NCBI GenBank assembly: GCA_022819905.1
Contig: JAJEGJ010000103.1
Location: 1 to 43,336 of the forward strand
Source: Alphaproteobacteria bacterium
GTDB lineage: Bacteria > Pseudomonadota > Alphaproteobacteria > TMED109
DNA length: 43,336 bases
Reading direction: 5' to 3'
Numbering within the stretch: the first letter of the stretch is position 1; every line of letters starts with the position of its first letter. The translations under genes and the position numbers were made by a program. Under the pieces are notes generated by a model, which was not told the DNA's origin, made no database searches, and saw only the letters and a list, made by a program, of their open reading frames with translations. Positions 34,955 to 42,744 of this stretch are shown piece by piece.

Positions 34955-35782
34955 ATGTCGACCAGGTTTGTCGCGGCCTGCGTCCAGAACAATGCCACGC
35001 CGGACGTCACCCACAACATCGAGACGTCATTGCGGCTCGCGGAGCAGGCGGTGGAGGCGGGCGCCGATCTGATCTGCACGCCTGAGTATTTCTCGGGGCT
35101 TCGAACCGAGGACGGCCTCTTTCATCCTGCGGCGTTCGAGGAATCCGCGCATCCGGTCCTGCCGGCCTTCGCCGATGCCGCCCGCAGCTGGAACGTGTGG
35201 TTCCTGCTAGGCTCGCTGGGCGTGCTGAACCCGGACGGCCGGATCTCGAACCGGTCCTACGTGATCAACAGCGACGGTGACGTCGTCGCGCGTTACAACA
35301 AGGTCCACATGTTCGATGTCGTGCTTGATTCCGGTCCCCTGACCGAATCGGCCACGATCGCGCCCGGCGACCGGTCGGTCGTGGTACCCACGCCATGGGG
35401 CGGGCTGGGCCTGTCGATCTGCTACGACCTGCGGTTTGCACCGTTGTACCGGCAGCTTGCCCACAATGGCGCGTCCATGCTGGCGGCGCCGGCTGCCTTC
35501 ACCCGCGTAACCGGTGAAGCGCACTGGCATGTCCTGAATCGGGCGAGGGCGATCGAACACGCCTGCTACATGATCTCGCCCTGCCAGTATGGCGAGGTCG
35601 AGGGCGGCGGCGCCTGTTTCGGCCATTCGCTGATCGTCGACCCGTGGGGCAAGGTCCTGGCAGACGGTGGCGACAGCGAGGGCATCGTCGTGGCCGACGT
35701 CGAACTGGCGGCCGTGGCGGCAGCGCGGCAGAAGATCCCTGTCCTCGACCACGACCGACCGATCGCGCCCGAGACGCCGTAG
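34955..35782 (+). CDS. Nitrilase-superfamily (carbon-nitrogen) hydrolase
   Basis: 275 aa with the complete Glu-Lys-Cys triad: Glu44 in CTPEYFSG, Lys116 in RYNKVHMFDV and Cys156 in SICYDLRF. The sequence is of the Nit1/Nit2 omega-amidase and deaminated-glutathione amidase type, which hydrolyse alpha-ketoglutaramate-like amides. CAGGAGA precedes the ATG, 25 bp after tdm. Placed in a methylated-amine operon, it might act on N-methyl-2-oxoglutaramate or another N-methyl amide by-product; that is inference. Last gene of the unit, convergent with the GntR gene. Confidence 0.85.
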   Translation: MSTRFVAACVQNNATPDVTHNIETSLRLAEQAVEAGADLICTPEYFSGLRTEDGLFHPAAFEESAHPVLPAFADAARSWNVWFLLGSLGVLNPDGRISNRSYVINSDGDVVARYNKVHMFDVVLDSGPLTESATIAPGDRSVVVPTPWGGLGLSICYDLRFAPLYRQLAHNGASMLAAPAAFTRVTGEAHWHVLNRARAIEHACYMISPCQYGEVEGGGACFGHSLIVDPWGKVLADGGDSEGIVVADVELAAVAAARQKIPVLDHDRPIAPETP

Positions 35783-35824
35783 CGCCGCCGGTACGGCCGG
35801 CAGAACCGTCGACGGGAGCGCCGG

Positions 35825-36565
35825 CTAGAGCGCCGCAGCGCCCATCAGGTCCTGCCGCGCCTTTTCCAGGTGGTCGCCGATGTGCTTGACCGCGGAGACC
35901 AGGTCCCGACGCTTGATCGCCTCGAACAGCTCGCGGTGCTGACGGTTGTATTCGTCGATTTCGTCCGGCGTCAGGATCTTGTTTTTCATCGCGTCCCACT
36001 GATCATGGCTGCGGACCGCGTTGATCTGCTGATACAGGTGGAGCATCAGGGGATTCTTGGAGCTCCGGGCAAGCCATTCGTGGAACATGCTGTCGTGCCG
36101 GGAGAAGGCCTCCTTGTCATTCCGACATTGGTCGAGATCGTTCAGGATCGATCCCAGCATCTTGATCTCGTTGGCGGTTGCATTGAGCACCGCCAGGCGG
36201 GTCATGTACGGTTCGACCGCCATCCGCGCCTCGATCAATTCCAGGGGACTGACCCGGCTGACGATGTCGAGGGCGGCGTTGATCGCCATGTCCTCGCATT
36301 TGACGAATGTGCCGCTTCCCACCCTGCGCTCGATCAGGCCGTCGGTCTCGAGATTGAACAGGACCTTGCGAATCGTGCTGCGCGCGGTGTCGAACCGCTC
36401 CGCCAGCTCACGCTCGGCGGGCAACTGGTCCCCATTGACGTAGAAACCGCTGCGAATGGCCTCGCGCAGTTGGGCCGTGATGTACCCGACATGCCGGCCG
36501 TCCTCGGCGAGGCCTGGACCGGCGGTAAGGCGGGATTCTTGTACAGGTGCACGCGTGTCGGCCAC
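35825..36565 (-). CDS. GntR family transcriptional regulator (FadR/FCD type)
   Basis: 246 aa. wHTH (about 28-92, with QLPAERELAERFDTARSTIRKVLFNLETDGLIERR) and an FCD domain with Asp and His residues expected to ligate metal. I start at the GTG at 36565 after GGGGGAG; the frame is open back to 36652, inside the operator-like array, so a longer start is unlikely. Divergent from gmaS, with four ATTGG half-sites 45-80 bp ahead of its start, which looks like autoregulation. It is the best candidate for the regulator of the whole island. Confidence 0.88.
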   Translation of the reverse strand: MADTRAPVQESRLTAGPGLAEDGRHVGYITAQLREAIRSGFYVNGDQLPAERELAERFDTARSTIRKVLFNLETDGLIERRVGSGTFVKCEDMAINAALDIVSRVSPLELIEARMAVEPYMTRLAVLNATANEIKMLGSILNDLDQCRNDKEAFSRHDSMFHEWLARSSKNPLMLHLYQQINAVRSHDQWDAMKNKILTPDEIDEYNRQHRELFEAIKRRDLVSAVKHIGDHLEKARQDLMGAAAL

Positions 36566-36608
36566 GACAGCACTCCCCCGAAATCCCCGCAAACAGCATA
36601 CATCCGCC

Positions 36609-36645
36609 AATTGGTCGATATTGGCGTAATTGGTTTGCAATTGGT
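36609..36645. promoter_or_regulatory. Four tandem ATTGG sites between gntR and gmaS
   Basis: ATTGGT at 36610, ATTGGC at 36620, ATTGGT at 36629 and ATTGGT at 36640: four half-sites at 10, 9 and 11 bp steps on one DNA face. A minus-strand TTGACC within the last site could serve as a -35 element for the gntR gene, which would make this an autoregulatory operator. Confidence 0.65.
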
Positions 36646-36783
36646 CAAGCAACTGTGCAAAGTAGCGTTCGTTCAGTCAAGCTGATCGACCGGCCGCGCC
36701 CATTGCGGAGCCAGAATTAGCGCGGATTCTTGATTTTTCGCTGCTAATCGTTTCACCCGGGTTCGTCCGGCCGCATTCAGCTA

Positions 36784-36801
36784 AATGGTTCGTATTGGTC
36801 A
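36784..36801 (+). promoter_or_regulatory. ATTGGT pair upstream of gmaS
   Basis: AATGGT (36784) and ATTGGT followed by CA (36794-36801), a 10-bp step, ending 61 bp before the gmaS ATG and in its sense. The ATTGGTCA ending matches the importer sites. Confidence 0.5.
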
Positions 36802-36861
36802 CGTCAATCGCCGGAGGGGCGTGATCGGTGTCGGTACAGCGCGCCAGAAAGGGAAGGCGAC

Positions 36862-38331
36862 ATGACGGATATCGAAGTCTTTGTGCGACAGGACGGCCGG
36901 GACGATCTGGTCAAGCAGGTGCGCAGCAAGATCGACGAACTGGGTGTCGAGTATCTGTATCTCCAATTCGTGTCGGTCACCGGACGGATCTGCGGCAAGG
37001 GCATTCCGGCGGATCATTGGGAAGCCATCGCCGAGCGCGGTTTCCAGCTGGTCTACGGCGCGACCGTCAACCTGTTCCTGAACCGCCACGGCGAGTACCT
37101 CGGGTACGGACCGCACGAGAAGGAACTCGTGGGCATCCCGGAGCCGGAGACCTTCTGCCAGCTGCCGTGGGACAAGCGGGTGGCGCGTGTGTGGTGCACC
37201 CTGTTCCGGAACCGGGAAGAACGCGAGAACCCGGGCGCATTCCTGACCGCCGATTGCCGAGGCAACTTGCGGCGCATCCACGAGCAGTTCCAGGAAGACC
37301 ATAACGGCCTGCACCTGCGCCACGGCACCGAGCCGGAGATGATGTGGCTGAAGAAAGGCGAAGACGGCAAGCCCGACGGCGGGTTCTCCAATCCGTACTG
37401 CTACCACATCGACCAGTTCGAGAGCCTGCGACCGGTGTACCTGCGGGTGATCGAGTATTCGCGTGCCATGGGACTGGACATGATCCAGGGCGACCACGAG
37501 GACGCGCCGGGTCAGCTCGAACTGAATTTCACATTCGACGACGCATTGCGGACGGCCGACCGACTGACGACCTATCGTCAGATCTGTGCGCAGGTCGCCC
37601 GCGAGTTCAACCTCATCGCCTGCTTCCTGTCGAAGCCGTTCATGAACGTGTCGGCCTCCGGGTGTCACCACAACATCTCGCTGTGGCGCGGTGGCCAGGA
37701 TGAACTCGTCCCGCTGAACAACGATCCGCTACCCGGCATGGAACAGAACTTCATGTACCGGAAGGGCGGCGAGAACACGTTCATGCCCGATACGGACGAT
37801 CCGCAGCTGCCGGGCAAGGTCGGCCTGCAGGTGGTCGGCGGCATCGTGAAGCACCTGGCCGCATTGACTGCCATTGGCGCTTCAACGGTGAACTCGTACC
37901 GCCGCCTTTGGGATACCGGTTTCTGGGCGCCGGTCTTCGCCGACTGGGGCTACCAGAACCGCACGACCGGCCTGCGTATTTCGGCACCGGGCCGCTTCGA
38001 GTACCGCTCGGTGGACTCGATGGTGAACCCGCACCTGATGGCCGGCGCCATTCTCAAGGCGGCCGATGACGGCATCAGGAACGACATCGATCCGGGCCCG
38101 CCGGAGGACCGCAACATCTACGAGGCGATGGAAGCGGGCAAGCAGGTCAAGCGGCTGCCGATGACGCTGGGCGCCGCGCTGGATGCGCTCGCCACTGACG
38201 ATGTCATCAAGTCCGCCATGCCCGGCGAGATGTACCGCTTGTACGACGAGTACAAACGGGACGAGTGGGAGCGGTTCCTGCACACGACGACCGAATGGGA
38301 CATCGACACCTATCTGGATTGTCTGCCGTAG
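36862..38331 (+). CDS. gmaS: Glutamine synthetase family ligase, probable gamma-glutamylmethylamide synthetase
   Basis: 489 aa, complete glutamine-synthetase fold: beta-grasp N-terminus (about 20-110), then the catalytic domain with HGTEPEMMW, the glutamate and metal site QGDHEDAPGQLELNF, SKPFMNVSASGCHHNISLW and RISAPGRFEYRSVDSMVNPHL. GmaS joins methylamine to glutamate with ATP, the first step of the N-methylglutamate route. The assignment rests on the adjoining mgsABC-type genes and on tmm/tdm; the sequence alone would only say GlnT/GS family. It is longer than the roughly 440 residues I expect of GmaS. AAGGGAAGG precedes the ATG. A plain or amide-specific GS is the alternative. Confidence 0.78.
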   Translation: MTDIEVFVRQDGRDDLVKQVRSKIDELGVEYLYLQFVSVTGRICGKGIPADHWEAIAERGFQLVYGATVNLFLNRHGEYLGYGPHEKELVGIPEPETFCQLPWDKRVARVWCTLFRNREERENPGAFLTADCRGNLRRIHEQFQEDHNGLHLRHGTEPEMMWLKKGEDGKPDGGFSNPYCYHIDQFESLRPVYLRVIEYSRAMGLDMIQGDHEDAPGQLELNFTFDDALRTADRLTTYRQICAQVAREFNLIACFLSKPFMNVSASGCHHNISLWRGGQDELVPLNNDPLPGMEQNFMYRKGGENTFMPDTDDPQLPGKVGLQVVGGIVKHLAALTAIGASTVNSYRRLWDTGFWAPVFADWGYQNRTTGLRISAPGRFEYRSVDSMVNPHLMAGAILKAADDGIRNDIDPGPPEDRNIYEAMEAGKQVKRLPMTLGAALDALATDDVIKSAMPGEMYRLYDEYKRDEWERFLHTTTEWDIDTYLDCLP

Positions 38332-38396
38332 GGCGGCCCGGAGATGCGCGAGCTTCCCGCCTCAGGCACTCGGGTCCCTGGAAGGAGTGATCGGCC

Positions 38397-39332
38397 ATGT
38401 GTGGCATAGCCGGACTGATTTACCGCGACGGCGCCCGCAAGATTGGCGAAGAGATGACCGCCATGCTGCAGGCATTGAGACACCGGGGTCCGGATTCCAC
38501 CGGTTTCGCCATGTACGGCGCACCCGGCCCGAACGAGTACGTCATGCGCTTCAAGGTTGCGGAGAAGGAGGACCTGGACGGCGGGACCAAGATTCACCGG
38601 GCCATCAGGGAGCGCAAGGCTGCGGTCGGCGCGGTGCTCGAGGAACTCGGTGTCGACGTACTGGAACAGGAAGAGCCGACGGAGTACGCCCTGCGTTCCC
38701 GGATTTCGTTCGGCGGCGACCTGAAGAACCTTGCCGACCACATCGAGGAAGTCGAGGGCGGGGAAATCCTGTCGATCGGCAACGCGCTGGAACTGGTCAA
38801 GGATCTCGGGGACGCGGCGTCGGTTTCCGAAACCTACGCCCTGAACACGTTCGAAGGGACCCACGGCATCGGCCACACGAGGATGGCCACCGAATCGGAT
38901 GTCGACATTCGCTCCGCGCATCCCTACTGGGCCTATCCGTACAACGACATCGCCGTCGTCCATAACGGCCAGATCACCAATTACTGGCTGATGCGCCGGC
39001 AGCTTGAGCGGGATGGGCAGCGTTTCGTCAGCCACTGTGATTCGGAGCTTCTCGCGGTCTACACCGCGGTGAATCTCGAGAAGGGCATGACGCTCGAGGA
39101 GTCCCTCCGCCGGTCCATCGACGAGATCGACGGGGTTTTCACCTATCTGATCACGACCGGAAACGAACTGGGCATGGCCAAGGACACGATGGCCGCAAAG
39201 CCGATGGTGCTCTACGAAGCGGACGACATGGTCGCGCTTGCTTCCGAGGAAGTCGCGATTCGGGCCATCCTTCCCCACGAAATCGATACGACCGATCCCT
39301 ACGACGAGGAGGTCCGGGTATGGCAGGCCTGA
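38397..39332 (+). CDS. mgsA: Class II glutamine amidotransferase, N-methylglutamate synthase subunit A
   Basis: 311 aa Ntn-type amidotransferase. Cys2 (start MCGIAGLIYRDG) becomes the N-terminal nucleophile, and RHRGPDSTGFAMYG, IGHTRMATES and AVVHNGQITNY mark the glutamine-binding loops. In the complex it would release the amine from gamma-glutamylmethylamide (or glutamine). Homologous to GlxB of rhizobia. GGAAGGAG lies before the ATG; 65 bp after gmaS and overlapping mgsB by 13 bp. Confidence 0.85.
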   Translation: MCGIAGLIYRDGARKIGEEMTAMLQALRHRGPDSTGFAMYGAPGPNEYVMRFKVAEKEDLDGGTKIHRAIRERKAAVGAVLEELGVDVLEQEEPTEYALRSRISFGGDLKNLADHIEEVEGGEILSIGNALELVKDLGDAASVSETYALNTFEGTHGIGHTRMATESDVDIRSAHPYWAYPYNDIAVVHNGQITNYWLMRRQLERDGQRFVSHCDSELLAVYTAVNLEKGMTLEESLRRSIDEIDGVFTYLITTGNELGMAKDTMAAKPMVLYEADDMVALASEEVAIRAILPHEIDTTDPYDEEVRVWQA

Positions 39333-40162
39333 CCGATTCCACCTCCACCCAGATGGGCATGCACACCGAGCCCCTGACGGGCCGGGACATCAAGACGAAG
39401 TTCACTCTCGAGAACGAAGGCGGCTTCGGTTACCACTTTGGTCGGGATGTCGACTTCAACCGGCGTGCCGAGATCGATTGCGCCCAACTGGAGCCGACGG
39501 AGATCAACCGGAAGATCCGGGAACTCATGGATTCCGGCCACGGCAGCATTGTCGTCCGGAATCCGGGCGCCAAGCACTCGCTGATCGTCGGAATCCTGAA
39601 CCGGATGAACATCATTGTCGAAGGCAGCCTCGGCTACTTTGGCTGCGGGCTGCTGGACGGTCCGACCGTCCGGATCTCCGGCCGCGTCGGCTGGTCGTTC
39701 GCCGAAAACATGATGGCCGGGATCTGCGTCGTGGAAGAAAATGCCGGCTCCACGTTCGGTGCCGCATTGCGCGGGGGTGACCTGGTGTGCAAGGGCTCGG
39801 TCGGCTCGCGAACCGGGATCGACCAGAAGGGCGGCACCATTATCGTCGGCGGCGATACGGGGGCTTTTTCCGGGTTCATGATGCAGCGCGGGCGCATCGT
39901 TGTTTGCGGAAATGCCGGCAAGAATCTCGGTGACTCGATGTACGACGGCACGATCTACGTGGGCGGCAAGATCCGGGATCTCGGCGTGGATGCCGTTTCG
40001 GCCCAGCTGACTGATCTCGATCGCGCCTGGCTGAGCCGCAAGCTGAAGATGTACGAACTGCTGCCTGAACAGGGCGTGGATCATTTCACCAAGATCGTCG
40101 CGGGCAAGCAGTTGTGGAGCTACGACAATCTCGAGCCGACGGAGAAGAAGCTGGTCCTGTAG
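39320..40162 (+). CDS. mgsB: Glutamate synthase GXGXG-domain protein, N-methylglutamate synthase subunit B
   Basis: 280 aa right-handed beta-helix related to the C-terminal GXGXG domain of glutamate synthase (GlxC/MgsB). Repeating Gly-rich turns such as GSVGSRTGIDQKGGTIIV, GGDTGAFSGF, GRIVVCGNAGKN and MYDGTIYVGG are clear. Structural subunit linking the amidotransferase and the FMN subunit. The start lies 13 bp inside mgsA, so translation is coupled. Confidence 0.87.
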   Translation: MAGLTDSTSTQMGMHTEPLTGRDIKTKFTLENEGGFGYHFGRDVDFNRRAEIDCAQLEPTEINRKIRELMDSGHGSIVVRNPGAKHSLIVGILNRMNIIVEGSLGYFGCGLLDGPTVRISGRVGWSFAENMMAGICVVEENAGSTFGAALRGGDLVCKGSVGSRTGIDQKGGTIIVGGDTGAFSGFMMQRGRIVVCGNAGKNLGDSMYDGTIYVGGKIRDLGVDAVSAQLTDLDRAWLSRKLKMYELLPEQGVDHFTKIVAGKQLWSYDNLEPTEKKLVL

Positions 40163-40209
40163 GACCGGCCCGGCTTCTCCTGCAACGAGGTACGAAGAAA
40201 GAGACCGCC

Positions 40210-41586
40210 ATGTCGGACGATCCGAACCCGGGTGGCAACGGCCACTCCAAGCTGGAAGCCGAAGAAAAATACGTTCTCGGCAGAAGTCAGATCTTCACGC
40301 CGGAGGTCATCAACGACATCCACGTGAAATCCGAGCTCGGCCGCTATCGTATGCGCGGTTTCTCCCTGTTCAAGAAGATCCCGCATTGGGATGATCTGAC
40401 GTTCCTGCCGGGCACGCTGACGCGTTTCGTCATCGAGGGCTATCGCGAGAAGTGCGAAACCAAGACGGTCATCGGGCCGCGCGCCAAGTGCCCGCTGGCA
40501 CTGGACATTCCCATCTACATCACGGGCATGAGCTTCGGGGCACTCTCGTTCGAGGCCAAGACGGCGCTCGCCCGCGGCGCCACGATGGCCGGCACCGCGA
40601 CCTGTTCGGGCGAAGGCGGCATGATTCCGGACGAACGGCGCTACTCGGCCAAGTGGTTCTACCAGTGCATCCAGTCGCGCTACGGCTTCAATCCGCATCA
40701 TCTGCTGCTGGCGGACGGGTGCGAGTTCTTTATTGGGCAGGGCTGCAAGGTCGGTCTGGGTGGCCATCTGATGGGGCAGAAGGTGACCGACCAGGTCGCC
40801 GAGATGCGGTCACTGCCTGCCGGCATCGACCAACGTTCACCGGCTCGGCACCCCGACTGGCTGGGGCCCGACGATCTGGCGCTGAAGATTCTCGAAATCC
40901 GGGAGGCAACCGACTGGCAAATCCCGATTCAGCTCAAACTCGGCGCCGCCCGCGTCTATGACGATGTCCGCATGGCGGTGAAATGCGACCCGGACTCGAT
41001 CTACATCGACGGCATGGAAGGCGGCACCGGCGCCGGCCCGCACCTGGCGACCGAAGACACCGGTGTGCCCGGCATGGCCGCGATCAGGCAGGCCCGTCGG
41101 GCGATCGACGATCTGGGCAAGCGAGGCGAGATTTCGCTGATCTATGCCGGCGGTATCCGCAACGGCGGCGATGTCGCCAAGGCACTTGCCCTTGGCGCGG
41201 ACGCAATCGCGGTCGGCCATTCGGCGATGATGGCGCTGAACTGCAACAAGGACATCCCGGAAGCCGATTTTCCATCGGAGATGGGGGTGCCAGCGGGCGC
41301 CTGCTATCACTGCCACACCGGGCGCTGTCCGGTCGGCGTGGCCACGCAGGATCCGGCGTTGCGCAAGCGCCTCAATCCCGATGAGGCCGCCGAGCGCGTC
41401 TACAATTTCCTGCACACGCTGACCCTGGAAGCGCAGATGATGGCCCGCGCGTGCGGCAAGACCAACATCCACAGCCTTGAGCCGGAAGACCTGGCGGCGT
41501 TGACGATGGAGGCCTCCGCGATTGCGCAGGTTCCGCTCGCGGGCACCGACTTCACGGTTGGTGTCGAGGACTACCACCACATTTAG
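40210..41586 (+). CDS. mgsC: FMN-binding glutamate synthase-type protein, N-methylglutamate synthase subunit C
   Basis: 458 aa FMN TIM-barrel. TGMSFGALSFEAKTALARG and GTATCSGEGGM form the start of the barrel, YIDGMEGGTGAGPH carries the FMN phosphate and 2-oxoglutarate side, and CYHCHTGRCPVGVATQDP supplies the three cysteines of a [3Fe-4S] cluster. It would transfer the methylamino group onto 2-oxoglutarate to give N-methylglutamate. Start ATG at 40210; 47 bp after mgsB. The rhizobial homologue is GlxD. Confidence 0.88.
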   Translation: MSDDPNPGGNGHSKLEAEEKYVLGRSQIFTPEVINDIHVKSELGRYRMRGFSLFKKIPHWDDLTFLPGTLTRFVIEGYREKCETKTVIGPRAKCPLALDIPIYITGMSFGALSFEAKTALARGATMAGTATCSGEGGMIPDERRYSAKWFYQCIQSRYGFNPHHLLLADGCEFFIGQGCKVGLGGHLMGQKVTDQVAEMRSLPAGIDQRSPARHPDWLGPDDLALKILEIREATDWQIPIQLKLGAARVYDDVRMAVKCDPDSIYIDGMEGGTGAGPHLATEDTGVPGMAAIRQARRAIDDLGKRGEISLIYAGGIRNGGDVAKALALGADAIAVGHSAMMALNCNKDIPEADFPSEMGVPAGACYHCHTGRCPVGVATQDPALRKRLNPDEAAERVYNFLHTLTLEAQMMARACGKTNIHSLEPEDLAALTMEASAIAQVPLAGTDFTVGVEDYHHI

Positions 41587-41602
41587 GCCGGAGGGGAACA
41601 AG

Positions 41603-42013
41603 ATGCCGGGATCCGGTTACAAGGGCGCTCAGATCGACGATGTCGACCACTTCCTGAAGGGCGGCGGCATCGATTCGGAACGCGAGCAGGCTATCGGGCA
41701 GCACATCGGCTACCGGTACGATGTCAATCTCCTGCCTGACTATGACAGGCTGACTCCGTTTCTGAAGGACTACCTGGAATTCATGGGCTGGGATGACCTT
41801 AACTGGCTGGAAGATGTCCACATGGGTTATGACGACGGACAGGCCGCGGTGTTCGACCGAAACATCAACGGGTGGGTCGCCATTCCCGAAGACATGGAAT
41901 TGCCTGACAATCAGCAGGATCGCGACATGATCGCCCGGGAAATGCTGATCAAGTTCCAGATGTCGCCAGATCATCCGTTGGTCGACCTCTACCGTGCCTA
42001 TAGAAAGTTCTGA
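41603..42013 (+). CDS. Small acidic protein downstream of mgsC
   Basis: 136 aa, soluble, acidic (many Asp/Glu) with YRYDVNLLPDYDRLTPFLKDYLEFMGW and a C-terminal AREMLIKFQMSPDHPL. I do not recognise the family. GGAGGGG stands six bases before the ATG, the best ribosome site in the island, and it begins 16 bp after the mgsC stop, so it is surely part of the mgs operon. A small accessory or assembly factor for MgsABC is a reasonable guess, not shown. Confidence 0.7.
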   Translation: MPGSGYKGAQIDDVDHFLKGGGIDSEREQAIGQHIGYRYDVNLLPDYDRLTPFLKDYLEFMGWDDLNWLEDVHMGYDDGQAAVFDRNINGWVAIPEDMELPDNQQDRDMIAREMLIKFQMSPDHPLVDLYRAYRKF

Positions 42014-42034
42014 CGCCGGAAGTTCACTGTTCGT

Positions 42035-42070
42035 CTCAACTGGCTGACCGCCGGTGGTAGCCAGGTTGAG
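42035..42070. terminator. Candidate bidirectional stem-loop between convergent genes
   Basis: CTCAAC (42035-42040) and TGGCT (42041-42045) pair with AGCCA (42059-42063) and GTTGAG (42065-42070), an 11-bp stem with one bulged G, 22 bp after the small acidic gene. It lacks a T-run, so it is weaker than a classic terminator, but its place between convergent genes fits. Confidence 0.4.
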
Positions 42071-42126
42071 GTAGTCGTTGCTGTCGGTGTCCGCCTGGTG
42101 GCGGCAGTACCGGTAGCCCGACCGGG

Positions 42127-42687
42127 TCAGCCCATTTCGACCTGCATCTCCGTCGCAGCCTTCCAGTCCGGTTTGAAGCCGAGAATCCGCACCTCGTCGG
42201 AGAGCTGGGCGTTGAACAGCCGGTTGTGCCACAGCGTGTTCGCGAAGGCCGGCTCTTCCGGCGCCAGTTCGCGCACCTCGCAGGGCAGGCGGTACGACTG
42301 GCCGAACTGCCGGAAATCCAGCCGGCACGCCCGCAGGGTTACCAGCAGCGCTGCAAGTCGGGATTCGGGCAGGAACAGGGCCGTCATTTCGTCCGAAAAC
42401 TGACTGGCCCGGTGATAGTGGGTCGATTGCAAAAAGGCCAGGCCTTTCTGGTAGACCTCGTTGGGGTCGTGGTTCTTTCGCAGCTGGAACTGGAAGAAGT
42501 CCGTGCTTTCTGCCGGGTCACTCCGGACCAAGAGGACGATCACGCCTTCGGAAAGCGTGCGCGCGTCGGGCGACAGTATTCTCGGCCGCATGCCTTCGGA
42601 AGGCCGTCCGCCGTCCTCGCGCATGGCGATCTGGCGAAGGCGGCATTGCCAAGTGAGGAACTGCTGGCGCAGGGTCTCGGGAGGCAC
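42127..42687 (-). CDS. Conserved hypothetical protein near the mgs operon
   Basis: 186 aa, soluble, no signal. The N-terminus LTWQCRLRQIAMREDGGRPS and the C-terminus with CEVRELAPEEPAFANTLWHNRLFNAQL look conserved in style, but I cannot name a family. The start is a GTG at 42687. It lies 57 bp after the AraC-type gene on the same strand and may be its partner. No catalytic motif seen. Confidence 0.6.
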   Translation of the reverse strand: MPPETLRQQFLTWQCRLRQIAMREDGGRPSEGMRPRILSPDARTLSEGVIVLLVRSDPAESTDFFQFQLRKNHDPNEVYQKGLAFLQSTHYHRASQFSDEMTALFLPESRLAALLVTLRACRLDFRQFGQSYRLPCEVRELAPEEPAFANTLWHNRLFNAQLSDEVRILGFKPDWKAATEMQVEMG

Positions 42688-42744
42688 GACTCTCGACCTG
42701 TCTCGTTGGCCGGCGGAGACGGTAGCAAGGCGGAAGCCCCCGGA

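Noticed and set aside
36609-36661. Sigma-54 promoter upstream of gmaS
   Set aside because: The GG and GC pairs are not at the required 10-nt spacing (12 nt between GG at 36623 and GC at 36637); the ATTGG repetition explains the similarity.
36862-38331. Calling the enzyme an ordinary ammonium-assimilating GlnA
   Set aside because: It adjoins mgsABC-type genes and the tmm/tdm operon and lacks a GlnB/GlnA context; GmaS is more consistent, though the substrate is not proven.
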